Below, one piece after another: positions 1 to 6,537 of a stretch of DNA of 6,537 bases (position 1 is its first letter; each line of letters starts with the position of its first letter). The notes below the pieces were generated by a model, which was not told the DNA's origin, did not search any database, and worked only from the letters and a program-made list of their open reading frames with translations. The DNA comes from Melioribacteraceae bacterium (GTDB lineage Bacteria; Bacteroidota; Ignavibacteria; Ignavibacteriales; Melioribacteraceae). The stretch spans positions 1-6,537 of the forward strand of contig JAQICK010000360.1 in the NCBI GenBank assembly GCA_027858595.1, in the 5' to 3' direction. The translations under genes and the position numbers were made by a program.

Positions 1-64
1 TAAATATGTTAATGACACAAAGAATTATTAGATGCAATTTCATAAAATACTAGGCTAAAACGTA

Positions 65-250
65 TTGACCTTAAGTAGAAACATATCATCCAGTGTAATA
101 AACATGGCAGATTATAATAATCTTTCCGTGAAAAATGCTACAATTCCTAAAATTCATTCTATTATACCAAGGAAAAGTGGAGCAATTGATTTTGATATTT
201 TTGACCAAAAAATGCTTTTTAATGATCCGAAGACAAAAGAACTAATCTGA
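65..250 (+). pseudogene. DnaE fragment: palm/fingers linker, cut off by an in-frame TGA
   Basis: This stretch lies in the same frame as the DnaE C-terminal half that begins at 293, and only the TGA at 248-250 separates them. Its last part, about 182-247 (IDFDIFDQKMLFNDPKTKELI), matches the segment that in DnaE proteins directly precedes the fingers motif. Reading through the TGA gives TGNTIGCFYIESPGM, the expected continuation. Further upstream the resemblance fades: LSVKNATIPKIHS (122-160) looks like a diverged form of the palm end, and before about position 104 I see nothing like DnaE in any forward frame. Stops at 29-31 and 56-58 close the frame upstream. Position 65 is a TTG and no Shine-Dalgarno sequence supports it or the ATG at 104, so the left boundary is arbitrary. 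I read this as the eroded front of a dnaE copy. The alternative is the true start of a split gene that needs TGA readthrough. Confidence 0.55.
248..250 (+). other. In-frame TGA inside the conserved DnaE fingers approach
   Basis: The TGA falls between KTKELI and TGNTIGCFYIESPGM, where related polymerases have an ordinary, usually polar residue. The reading frame is the same on both sides, so this is a nonsense change rather than a frameshift. TGA is not used as a sense codon elsewhere in the long frames of this window, so an alternative genetic code is unlikely. I see no strong hairpin directly downstream that would suggest selenocysteine insertion. Confidence 0.75.
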
Positions 251-292
251 ACTGGAAATACTATTGGGTGTTTTTATATCGAGTCTCCTGGC

Positions 293-1741
293 ATGAGATC
301 TATACTCAGAAAGCTAAACTGTGAGACTTATGAAATGTTGGTAGCAGCAAGTTCAATTATTCGTCCAGGAGTTGCAGAGAGTGGTATGATGAAGGAGTTT
401 ATTGAAAGACATAAAGACCCAAGTAGGCGTAAATATTTAATTCCAGAATTAGAAAAATATCTTGGAGATACTTACGGAATTATGATTTATCAAGAAGATG
501 TTTTGAAAATAGCACATCATGTTGTTGGGCTATCGCTAGAGGAAGCCGACCTACTTCGTAGAGCAATGAGCGGAAAGATGCGGTCGCACAACGAAATGAA
601 AAAACTTACTACTAAGTTCTTCACTCTCTGTAAAGCCAAAGATTATTCCAATGAAGTAACCAAAGCATTGTGGCGACAAATTGAATCCTTTGCCGGCTAT
701 GCTTTTAACAAAGCACATAGTGCATCATTTGCAATTCTCTCTTTTCAAGTTGCATACTTAAAAACACACTATCCAGCTGAGTTTATGGCTAATGTGCTTA
801 ATAACAGAGGAGGATATTATTCTGCCGCCGTTTATTTGCAAGAATCCAAACGTATGGGATTAAATATATTACTCCCCAATATAAATAGAAGCCAATATGA
901 ATACATAGGAGAAACAGGACAAATTCTAGTAGGCTTTATGGCAATCAAAAATATTAAATATAGTACAACAATGATAATTGTGGATGAAAGAAATAGCAAC
1001 GGTCAATATCTGTCTCTTTCTAATTTTATATCTAGAACAAAATTAAGCTACAAAGAAACGGCTCCGATTATAATGATTGGAGCTATGAACTTTTTTGGTG
1101 AAACTCGTCCAACTTTAATGCGTTTACTAAACACCTATATAAAAACCCACAAAGAAAATATGTTTGAACTGTTTCCCAACATTCTAGCAGAAACAGAGAA
1201 CAAGCTTAGAACTAATCTAGAGTATTCCACAGAACACTCACGTGCAATTGAACTAGAGACGTTTGGTAGTTTAATTTCTCATCATCCCTTAGAACTCTTC
1301 ACATCTTTGACTAATAACAAAAAAATCATCTCTACAAAAGATGCCGTTAATTACCGTGGCAAAATAGTAAGAATGGTTGGCTGGTTTATGGCATCCAAAA
1401 GGATTAAAACAAAGAAAGGAAAAATTATGAAATTTCTATCGCTCGAGGATTTACACGGTACTTTTGAAGCTGTTCTTTTTCCAAAGGTCTATGCACAGTT
1501 TGCCGAGCAAACATTATCGATGGGGCCTTATCTCGTAATGGGTAGAATTGATAGTGAGGATGAACATAACATCATTGTATCTAACTTAGCAGTAATGTCG
1601 GACAAAGCTGTTTTAGCAATCACTCAAAAAGATAGTGCCGAAAATAATTATCTTGGAGATAACGAAAAGACCTATGAAGAAGAATTTATGCTTGTAGAAT
1701 CGCTTGGAAAAGAGAAATTAAGAAAGGCTTATGCGAGTTAA
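293..1741 (+). CDS. dnaE: DNA polymerase III alpha (DnaE/DnaE2-like), C-terminal half: fingers, HhH and OB fold
   Basis: This is the back half of a bacterial family C DNA polymerase, which extends primers during replication or translesion synthesis. The frame opens at the Met of the invariant ESPGM motif. The fingers follow, with RPG at residues 24-26, YQED at 66-69, RRAMSGK at 89-95 and GYAFNKAH ending at His142. A helix-hairpin-helix region starts at GFMAIKN (residue 214) and runs to about 270. FELF at 291-294 sits where DnaE proteins carry the sliding-clamp motif, but it lacks the usual Gln. An OB fold spans about 355-435. The frame ends soon afterwards, without the tau-binding extension of replicative E. 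coli-type alpha, as in short DnaE2/ImuC forms. The palm and all catalytic aspartates are absent, so this product cannot polymerise alone. The start at 293 is doubtful: it has no Shine-Dalgarno sequence and cuts through a conserved motif, and homology continues upstream past the TGA at 248. The palm-containing half follows after 2 nt. The body is intact over 482 codons, which fits either a recent pseudogene or a functional split subunit. Confidence 0.85.
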   Translation: MRSILRKLNCETYEMLVAASSIIRPGVAESGMMKEFIERHKDPSRRKYLIPELEKYLGDTYGIMIYQEDVLKIAHHVVGLSLEEADLLRRAMSGKMRSHNEMKKLTTKFFTLCKAKDYSNEVTKALWRQIESFAGYAFNKAHSASFAILSFQVAYLKTHYPAEFMANVLNNRGGYYSAAVYLQESKRMGLNILLPNINRSQYEYIGETGQILVGFMAIKNIKYSTTMIIVDERNSNGQYLSLSNFISRTKLSYKETAPIIMIGAMNFFGETRPTLMRLLNTYIKTHKENMFELFPNILAETENKLRTNLEYSTEHSRAIELETFGSLISHHPLELFTSLTNNKKIISTKDAVNYRGKIVRMVGWFMASKRIKTKKGKIMKFLSLEDLHGTFEAVLFPKVYAQFAEQTLSMGPYLVMGRIDSEDEHNIIVSNLAVMSDKAVLAITQKDSAENNYLGDNEKTYEEEFMLVESLGKEKLRKAYAS

Positions 1742-1743
1742 TT

Positions 1744-3357
1744 ATGTTTACACTCCACGCCCACTCTACATATTCTCTACTAAGAGGAACAATCCCAGTT
1801 GAAAGACTAGTTGAAATTGCCGTAGAGTCTGGGAGCCAATACGTACCTCTTACCGATACAAACGGAATGTATGGTTTAATCAAGTTTGCAAAAATAGCGG
1901 CAACAAAAAATATTAAACCTATTTTGGGTGCTTTAATTGATGACCCAAACCACGAGGAGTATTCTCTTATTTGTATTGCACGCAACATTAAGGGCTATGC
2001 ACAACTAGCAAGAATAATAACAGCAAGAAAATTACAAGATACTTTCAGCTTGGTAAATTTGTTGGATGACGATTTATCAAATCTTTTTTTAATTAGTTCC
2101 TCGTTGGAATTTGTTAGAGAGGCAAGGAGTAAAATTAAAACTCTTCCTAATTTCTACTCGGAACTAATTGTTACTAGAAAAATGAAATATAGAACTCGCA
2201 AATTGTATGAGTTCTCAAAAGACAATGGAATAAAATACATAGCCTCACATCCAACCTACTTTGAAACAAAAGAGGATTACACTTTACACAAACTTGTGCG
2301 TTCAATCAGAGAAAACACTCTACTAGAAAACATAGACAAGGATGAACTTGTAGATGAAGAGTATTACTACAAATCTCCTTCTGAATTAAAAGCTGTATGG
2401 AAGAATCTTCCAGAAGCAATTTCTAATACCGAGTACATTGCACACGAGTCTAACGTGAACTTAGAGTTTGGGAAATATAAGTTCCCATATTTCAATCAAC
2501 CAAATAATAGGACAGCTATTTCACTCCTATCAGAGTTAGCATTTCGTGGTTTGAGTCAAAAAATTTCAACTGATACTTTAAAAGCAAATCAGAGATTACT
2601 CTATGAGCTAGAGGTTATTGACGAACTTGGATTTAGCGATTACTTCCTTATTGTGTGGGATATTATTATGGAGGCAAAGCGACGCAGAATATTAACTCTT
2701 GGCAGAGGCTCTGTAGGAGATAGCCTAGTAGCATATGCCCTCGATTTTACACAAGTAAATCCAATAAAACATGATTTATACTTTGAGCGGTTTCTAAATA
2801 GAGGAAGGCAAAGCCCGCCAGATATTGATATAGATTTTTCTTGGAAAGAACGTGATGAGATGATAAAATATGTGTTTGATAAATATGGCTACGAAAAAGT
2901 TGCCATGATTTCTACCATAATTACATTTCGTGCACGTTCTGCATTTAGGGAAACCGCCAAGGCTTTTGGAATTTCTAAAAATGAGATCTCTCAATATAGT
3001 AGGCAAATACCTTGGACTTCTGCAAAGAATCTTGACAAGCTTTCGCAGAAATTCCCAGAGGCAAAGAACTTGGATTTTTCTCAAGAACCTTGGCGTACCA
3101 TTGTAAAGTTAGCTGCAAGACTAGACAGTTTTCCTCACCATTTAAGTATTCATCCAAGTGGAATAGTAATATCTCCAACTCCAATTACTAATTATACTGC
3201 ATTAGAATACGCCAGCAATAAGGGGTTAGGAATGATTATCACACAATTAGATATGTACTCAATTGAAGATATTGGATTATTGAAAATAGATTTACTAAGT
3301 CAGAGATCACTTGGGGTTTTACGAGATACTATAGAAAAGATTAACTCAAATGTATAA
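1744..3357 (+). CDS. dnaE: DNA polymerase III alpha (DnaE/DnaE2-like), N-terminal half: PHP and palm
   Basis: This is the front half of a family C DNA polymerase. MFTLHAHSTYS is a typical DnaE N-terminus, which fixes the start. A PHP domain covers about residues 1-200: the first HxH is present (His5, His7), but later metal ligands look replaced (LTDTN around Asp38; GALID where GxE is usual; SHPTY around His169 where DAHY is usual). The metal-dependent nuclease site is therefore probably dead. The palm follows, with GRGSVGDS at 320-327 and PDIDIDF at 359-365. Asp362 and Asp364 correspond to E. coli Asp401 and Asp403, and Asp516 in KIDLLSQ corresponds to Asp555, so the catalytic triad is complete. 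The protein stops at residue 537, just after LRDTIEKINSNV, with no fingers. The region after the TAA encodes no fingers in any forward frame. It begins 2 nt after the stop of the C-terminal half, suggesting co-transcription and possible translational coupling. A purine-rich AAGAAAGG at 1720-1727 is rather far from the ATG (16 nt). It may be a truncated pseudogene or half of a two-chain polymerase. Confidence 0.87.
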   Translation: MFTLHAHSTYSLLRGTIPVERLVEIAVESGSQYVPLTDTNGMYGLIKFAKIAATKNIKPILGALIDDPNHEEYSLICIARNIKGYAQLARIITARKLQDTFSLVNLLDDDLSNLFLISSSLEFVREARSKIKTLPNFYSELIVTRKMKYRTRKLYEFSKDNGIKYIASHPTYFETKEDYTLHKLVRSIRENTLLENIDKDELVDEEYYYKSPSELKAVWKNLPEAISNTEYIAHESNVNLEFGKYKFPYFNQPNNRTAISLLSELAFRGLSQKISTDTLKANQRLLYELEVIDELGFSDYFLIVWDIIMEAKRRRILTLGRGSVGDSLVAYALDFTQVNPIKHDLYFERFLNRGRQSPPDIDIDFSWKERDEMIKYVFDKYGYEKVAMISTIITFRARSAFRETAKAFGISKNEISQYSRQIPWTSAKNLDKLSQKFPEAKNLDFSQEPWRTIVKLAARLDSFPHHLSIHPSGIVISPTPITNYTALEYASNKGLGMIITQLDMYSIEDIGLLKIDLLSQRSLGVLRDTIEKINSNV

Positions 3358-3399
3358 AATTAAATACTATTCCATTTGAAGGTTTTAAAAGATTTTGGC

Positions 3400-3421
3400 A
3401 GAACTATAAAATGAAAGTTCT
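3400..3421 (+). terminator. Weak inverted repeat after the DnaE N-half (possible terminator)
   Basis: AGAACT (3400-3405) pairs with AGTTCT (3416-3421) across a 10-nt AT-rich loop, 43 nt after the stop at 3357. The stem is only 6 bp with two G-C pairs, and the following sequence is A/T-mixed rather than a clean T run. The position between convergent genes suits a terminator, but the structure is too weak to call with confidence. Confidence 0.2.
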
Positions 3422-3515
3422 CTAAATAATAATTTGATAGGTGAAGACAATGAGATTAGTATTTCTACCCATATCTAGATTAACACAGTATATCTTCATT
3501 CCCACTCTTCCAAAT

Positions 3516-3523
3516 CCTCGAGG
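3516..3523. repeat. Perfect 8-bp palindrome CCTCGAGG in the convergent gap
   Basis: This short, GC-rich perfect palindrome stands out in an AT-rich gap. It has CTCTTCC shortly to its left and CTTCTTCC directly to its right, a partial direct repeat. No T run follows on either strand, so it is not an obvious terminator. The rest of 3358-3579 contains no gene I can support. Confidence 0.3.
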
Positions 3524-3579
3524 CTTCTTCCATAAAACACATTTTGGAGCAAGATTGAAGGTTAAGAAAAATCACAAAA

Positions 3580-6537
3580 TTATTTCCTTTTTTTTCCAGA
3601 TTCATTACCCAATATTTTTACTAATCCAGAATATTTGCGTTCAACTTTAAAGCCAAATCTGTAAAAATACTCTGGACGGAAAAATCCAGTTGTTACATAT
3701 TGATATCCATCACTTTTCATTCGTTCAAAAAATTCATTCATAAGTAAATCGCTTATTCCCTTTCGTCTGTAGTGGTTTGATACAACAATTTTTTCCATGT
3801 GAACAGTATCATCCGATGATTTTAGATAAAACAAACCACCAATAATAAATCCTCTTTCGGAGATAGCAATTAAGAAGTTATGCTTAGTTTGAAAACTAAC
3901 TAAAAGATTTGCTTCAATATATAATTGATGAAGTTTGGATATTTCTTTTGGTGTGATAGGCATTCGTATAAAAAATGGATTTCCATCGTAGTCATTAATT
4001 TTAATAACAAGATTAGCTCCAGGAGATATGTCTCCCTTAACATTTAGGAAATCCGCACTAACAGTAGGTTTTAGATGTGGAAAGCTCAAGCGTGCTAGGA
4101 AAAATTTTTCCTTCTCACTTAAATCGTGTTCACTCTGTAGATTAGTAATTTGTTTAAGTAAATCTTCCTTATCCATTTCTTCTGTGCCATGATATTTTTC
4201 CGCCAAGTAGTTTAGAACTACTTTTGTTGAGCTACTTGAAGTTAAAAATACTGTTTCAGAAAAGAATCGAGTTCTAACTTCAGGATAAGTTTTTTCTAAT
4301 TCACTCATTCGGTATGTGGAATATAATTCTTTCAACATTTCTGCTTGTGCAGTAATAGACGCGTCGTTATTGAGCTTGAACCACCTATGGAATCTTTTAA
4401 TAGCAAAGAATAGTCGTTTAGGTAAAAATTTCCTATTTTCCACAACTTTTATTAAATCATCCAATGAATTGATTTTCTCTGTGTCCTTTTCGGATTCTCC
4501 TAATTCTGTTCTATAAAGGAGAAGAAGCTCTAATCCCTCCTTCTCACCAAGAGCATCTATAATGCCAGAGAATATATAATTCCATATTTTCTCTATTTTA
4601 AAGAATTCATATTCAGCCTGTGCTTTCACAACAAAATCATTGTAAAAACTTTCAATTATATTCATTGCAGTAGTATATGGTAAAGTTTCTGACAGTGATG
4701 AAACCTTAGTCCCAGTTTGATAATCGTGCGATGGAATAATAAAATTCATAGTCGATGTATCTTTTAGAAAAAACTTTTTCCCAGTTAATTTCCAAAAACT
4801 GAAACTTGCAACAGAAGCATTCCAAATAAAGAATGGCCAAAGTAGAATTATTCTTTCTTTGGTAAAGTCATCATTTTTTCTAACTTCACGGCTAATAACT
4901 TTTGCTACCTTATAACCAGGATTATACTGACTTGTCCAGACTTGGTAGTCTGGCCAATAACCTCCAAAATCTTCAACCAAATCCTTAGCAAGTAGATTTG
5001 ACCCAGACATAACAAGCCAATTTACCTCTTTATAAATATCTTCCTCTTCTCTATCAAGATTAACAGTAATAACTACATCGAATGAGCCTTCGTGTCTTGT
5101 TTGAACCGACAGACGATATAAAGCTTTATTATGATGCTCTCTAATGAAACTAACCCATACACCACTTGGAAGTATATTTGATAACCGAATTAGTTTACCT
5201 TTAGAAAATAGAAATATTGCCTCTCTTAAAATTGGTGATTCGGTAATTGCTTTTGTAATTAGTTGAACATTTTTTTGCTCAATTCCTTCTTCGAAAATTA
5301 AAACATCTTGCCATCTATATTCATCTCCAGTTTCCATATCTACAGCAATTTTCTGATTGCTTCCAAGCCACTCTCTAAATTCTAATCTTAAAACATTGCG
5401 TGCTTTCCAAGCAAGTTCTGCAAGTGCTGAATGCTCTTTCATTAATTGAAGATTTACAAGAATCTGTCTTAATTTTTCATACGTTGTTGGATGCAGAATT
5501 CCATACTGAGTTACTAGAGTTAACAATGTTGGATAACATGTTAAGTTAATATCTTTAGCCCTTTTGTAGTTTTCTAATCTATTATTCAATAACTCTTCAA
5601 CAACATTAATAAAATCATTCTTCTTTATATTTTCAATTACCGAACTAATAATTTCATCATTAATTAAATTACTATCATAGTCGAGATATAAATTAAAGAC
5701 ATCAACAAGATTAAATTTAGAATTGTTTTGAAATACTAATTTTAACATCTCGCGTCTTATCTTGATAAGTTTACTAATATTGGGACGAAGTAAAATTGTT
5801 TTCGCTAGCAAATAATTTACACTCAAATTATCTGATATAATTTGTGCTAAGTATTGAATTCCGTATTCTGCTAAGTAATGAATATCAGAATGTGTTAAAT
5901 TAAACGAATCGCATTGTAAAATTAGTAAAGCCTTATGGAGGCCTTGCAATGAATCCTCACCAACTGAAATATACTTTTCCATTTCTGTAGCAAGTTCTTC
6001 ATTTCTGTGTAGAATGTAGGATGTATCAATAAAAGAGATTCCATCTTCGGATGCGTGTTTTCTTGTCCATTGAATAATTGAATCTCCAGCAAATTCATAA
6101 AGTTCTTTATTCCCTAGCCATAGAGAGGCATTTGTAAGTATGGGTTGTAAATCTAATTGGTGGTTTTTTAAATGATAAACATACCCACCAATTTGGATAT
6201 GATTTTTTTCATCATTAACAATGTCAATTATCAACTGCTTATTTAGTTTAGGTAGCATTAGTTCATTTCCTACAGCACTAATATCTCTGCTTAAACTTCC
6301 TTTTTCTCTAAGGAACCAGTTAGGAACTTTTACATCAATCTTTCCAATTTGGATATTTGTATGAGTTTTTTCATACATCGATTCAATTAAGTCAGCAAAA
6401 TTATTTTCAATTACTCTTCTTTTGTAAGTTCCCTTTGGTGTAACCTCACCCTCGTCAATACTGAACTCTCTATCAATTATTCTGAAATCGACAATACGTT
6501 CAAATGGTGCAATAAAATTATTTACAGTTACAATAAT
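3580..6537 (-). CDS. Large multidomain protein: ANL acyl-CoA synthetase tail, helical region, kinase-like region, C-terminal GNAT (5' end outside window)
   Basis: The frame is open at the right edge and runs 985 codons to a TAA at 3580-3582. The internal Met at 6376-6378 is not the start, because homologous coding continues upstream of it. Numbering from the edge, residues 1-58 resemble the C-terminal tail of AMP-forming long-chain acyl-CoA synthetases: RIIDREFSIDEGEVTP, then YKRRVIE with Lys39 as a candidate A10 lysine, then LIESMY. Residues about 195-390 are strongly alpha-helical and could be a HEAT-like scaffold, though no clear repeat unit is visible. Residues about 455-650 contain SFDVVITVNL, EDFGGYWPDY and DTSTMNFIIP. 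The last has the Asp593-x4-Asn598 spacing of a kinase catalytic loop, so this may be a kinase-like or pseudokinase fold. Residues about 849-980 form a GNAT domain: MEKIVVSNHYRRKGIS has the acetyl-CoA-binding motif A (RRKGI at 924-928), followed by FFRPEYFYRFGFKVE, typical of the final GNAT strands. I see no signal peptide or clear membrane segment, so it is probably cytosolic. The acyl substrate and the acceptor cannot be read from the sequence. The GNAT call is firm, the synthetase tail fairly firm and the kinase-like region tentative. Confidence 0.8.
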   Translation of the reverse strand: MIVTVNNFIAPFERIVDFRIIDREFSIDEGEVTPKGTYKRRVIENNFADLIESMYEKTHTNIQIGKIDVKVPNWFLREKGSLSRDISAVGNELMLPKLNKQLIIDIVNDEKNHIQIGGYVYHLKNHQLDLQPILTNASLWLGNKELYEFAGDSIIQWTRKHASEDGISFIDTSYILHRNEELATEMEKYISVGEDSLQGLHKALLILQCDSFNLTHSDIHYLAEYGIQYLAQIISDNLSVNYLLAKTILLRPNISKLIKIRREMLKLVFQNNSKFNLVDVFNLYLDYDSNLINDEIISSVIENIKKNDFINVVEELLNNRLENYKRAKDINLTCYPTLLTLVTQYGILHPTTYEKLRQILVNLQLMKEHSALAELAWKARNVLRLEFREWLGSNQKIAVDMETGDEYRWQDVLIFEEGIEQKNVQLITKAITESPILREAIFLFSKGKLIRLSNILPSGVWVSFIREHHNKALYRLSVQTRHEGSFDVVITVNLDREEEDIYKEVNWLVMSGSNLLAKDLVEDFGGYWPDYQVWTSQYNPGYKVAKVISREVRKNDDFTKERIILLWPFFIWNASVASFSFWKLTGKKFFLKDTSTMNFIIPSHDYQTGTKVSSLSETLPYTTAMNIIESFYNDFVVKAQAEYEFFKIEKIWNYIFSGIIDALGEKEGLELLLLYRTELGESEKDTEKINSLDDLIKVVENRKFLPKRLFFAIKRFHRWFKLNNDASITAQAEMLKELYSTYRMSELEKTYPEVRTRFFSETVFLTSSSSTKVVLNYLAEKYHGTEEMDKEDLLKQITNLQSEHDLSEKEKFFLARLSFPHLKPTVSADFLNVKGDISPGANLVIKINDYDGNPFFIRMPITPKEISKLHQLYIEANLLVSFQTKHNFLIAISERGFIIGGLFYLKSSDDTVHMEKIVVSNHYRRKGISDLLMNEFFERMKSDGYQYVTTGFFRPEYFYRFGFKVERKYSGLVKILGNESGKKRK

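Noticed and set aside
1..103. Remnant of the palm domain upstream of the fingers half
   Set aside because: Isolated matches (MLMTQ in one frame, RIDLK in another) have wrong spacing, change frame and are interrupted by stops, so chance similarity in AT-rich sequence is as likely.
248..250. TGA as a reassigned codon (Gly or Trp) or selenocysteine
   Set aside because: Over 1,900 other codons in the long frames contain no TGA, TGG encodes Trp, and no clear SECIS-like hairpin follows. A lone nonsense change fits better.
1686..3184. Minus-strand frames at 1686-1988, 2794-3084 and 2975-3184
   Set aside because: They lie opposite the DnaE coding frames, whose motifs are unambiguous, and they encode nothing recognisable.
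3280..3357. Cyanobacterial-type split intein at the end of the palm half
   Set aside because: No intein start (such as CLSYDTE) follows the palm, no intein C-part precedes the fingers half, and the break is at a different site from the cyanobacterial split.
3526..3548. Bulged hairpin TTCCATAAAACACATTTTGGAG as a terminator
   Set aside because: The stem needs a 2-nt bulge and neither strand has a T run after it.
3440..3580. Minus-strand open stretch containing KKPRGFGRVGMK in the convergent gap
   Set aside because: It has no start codon with a ribosome binding site and ends quickly. I cannot connect it to a known transposase or other family.
3441..3650. Small plus-strand frame of up to 69 codons, with an AGGTGA 5 nt before an ATG at 3450
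   Set aside because: The Shine-Dalgarno-like match is tempting. However, the last third runs antisense through the end of the GNAT gene, the composition is almost free of acidic residues, and no family is recognisable.
4316..4516. Plus-strand frame of 66 codons within the giant minus-strand gene
   Set aside because: It lies wholly opposite a continuous coding frame and has no recognisable product or ribosome binding site, so it is a shadow frame.

Overview
The window is AT-rich, by eye roughly one-third G+C. It uses the standard genetic code: TGG is used for Trp, the complete reading frames end in TAA, and their long bodies contain no in-frame TGA. The polymerase sequence carries a FYIESPGM form of the usual FQxES-GM finger motif, a variant I associate with the Bacteroidota/Ignavibacteriota/Chlorobi side of the tree. 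I suggest a member of that group, with low confidence, because no RNA gene or marker confirms it.

Left half, plus strand: two adjacent reading frames together encode almost a whole DNA polymerase III alpha subunit of the short DnaE/DnaE2 (ImuC) type, but in the wrong order. The fingers, helix-hairpin-helix and OB-fold half comes first (293-1741, with a homologous in-frame tail upstream at 65-250). The PHP and palm half, with all three catalytic aspartates, follows only 2 nt later (1744-3357). The first half is separated from its upstream tail by one in-frame TGA (248-250), which falls inside a conserved region. The second half stops 21 residues after its last catalytic aspartate. The simplest history is two tandem dnaE copies, the first having lost its front and the second its back. 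A split, gene-permuted polymerase assembling in trans is possible but unproven.

Middle: 3358-3579 is a 222-nt gap between convergent genes. It holds one weak hairpin, one 8-bp palindrome and no convincing gene.

Right half, minus strand: 6537-3580 is one uninterrupted frame of 985 codons that enters from beyond the right edge. It starts in the C-terminal tail of an AMP-forming acyl-CoA synthetase (ANL superfamily). It then runs through a long helical region and a region that looks kinase-like, and ends in a GNAT acetyltransferase domain. It is therefore the C-terminal part of a very large multidomain protein that joins acyl activation to acyl transfer. Its full length, the ANL active site and its promoter lie outside the window.

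The polymerase and the acyl-transfer protein converge and show no sign of working together.
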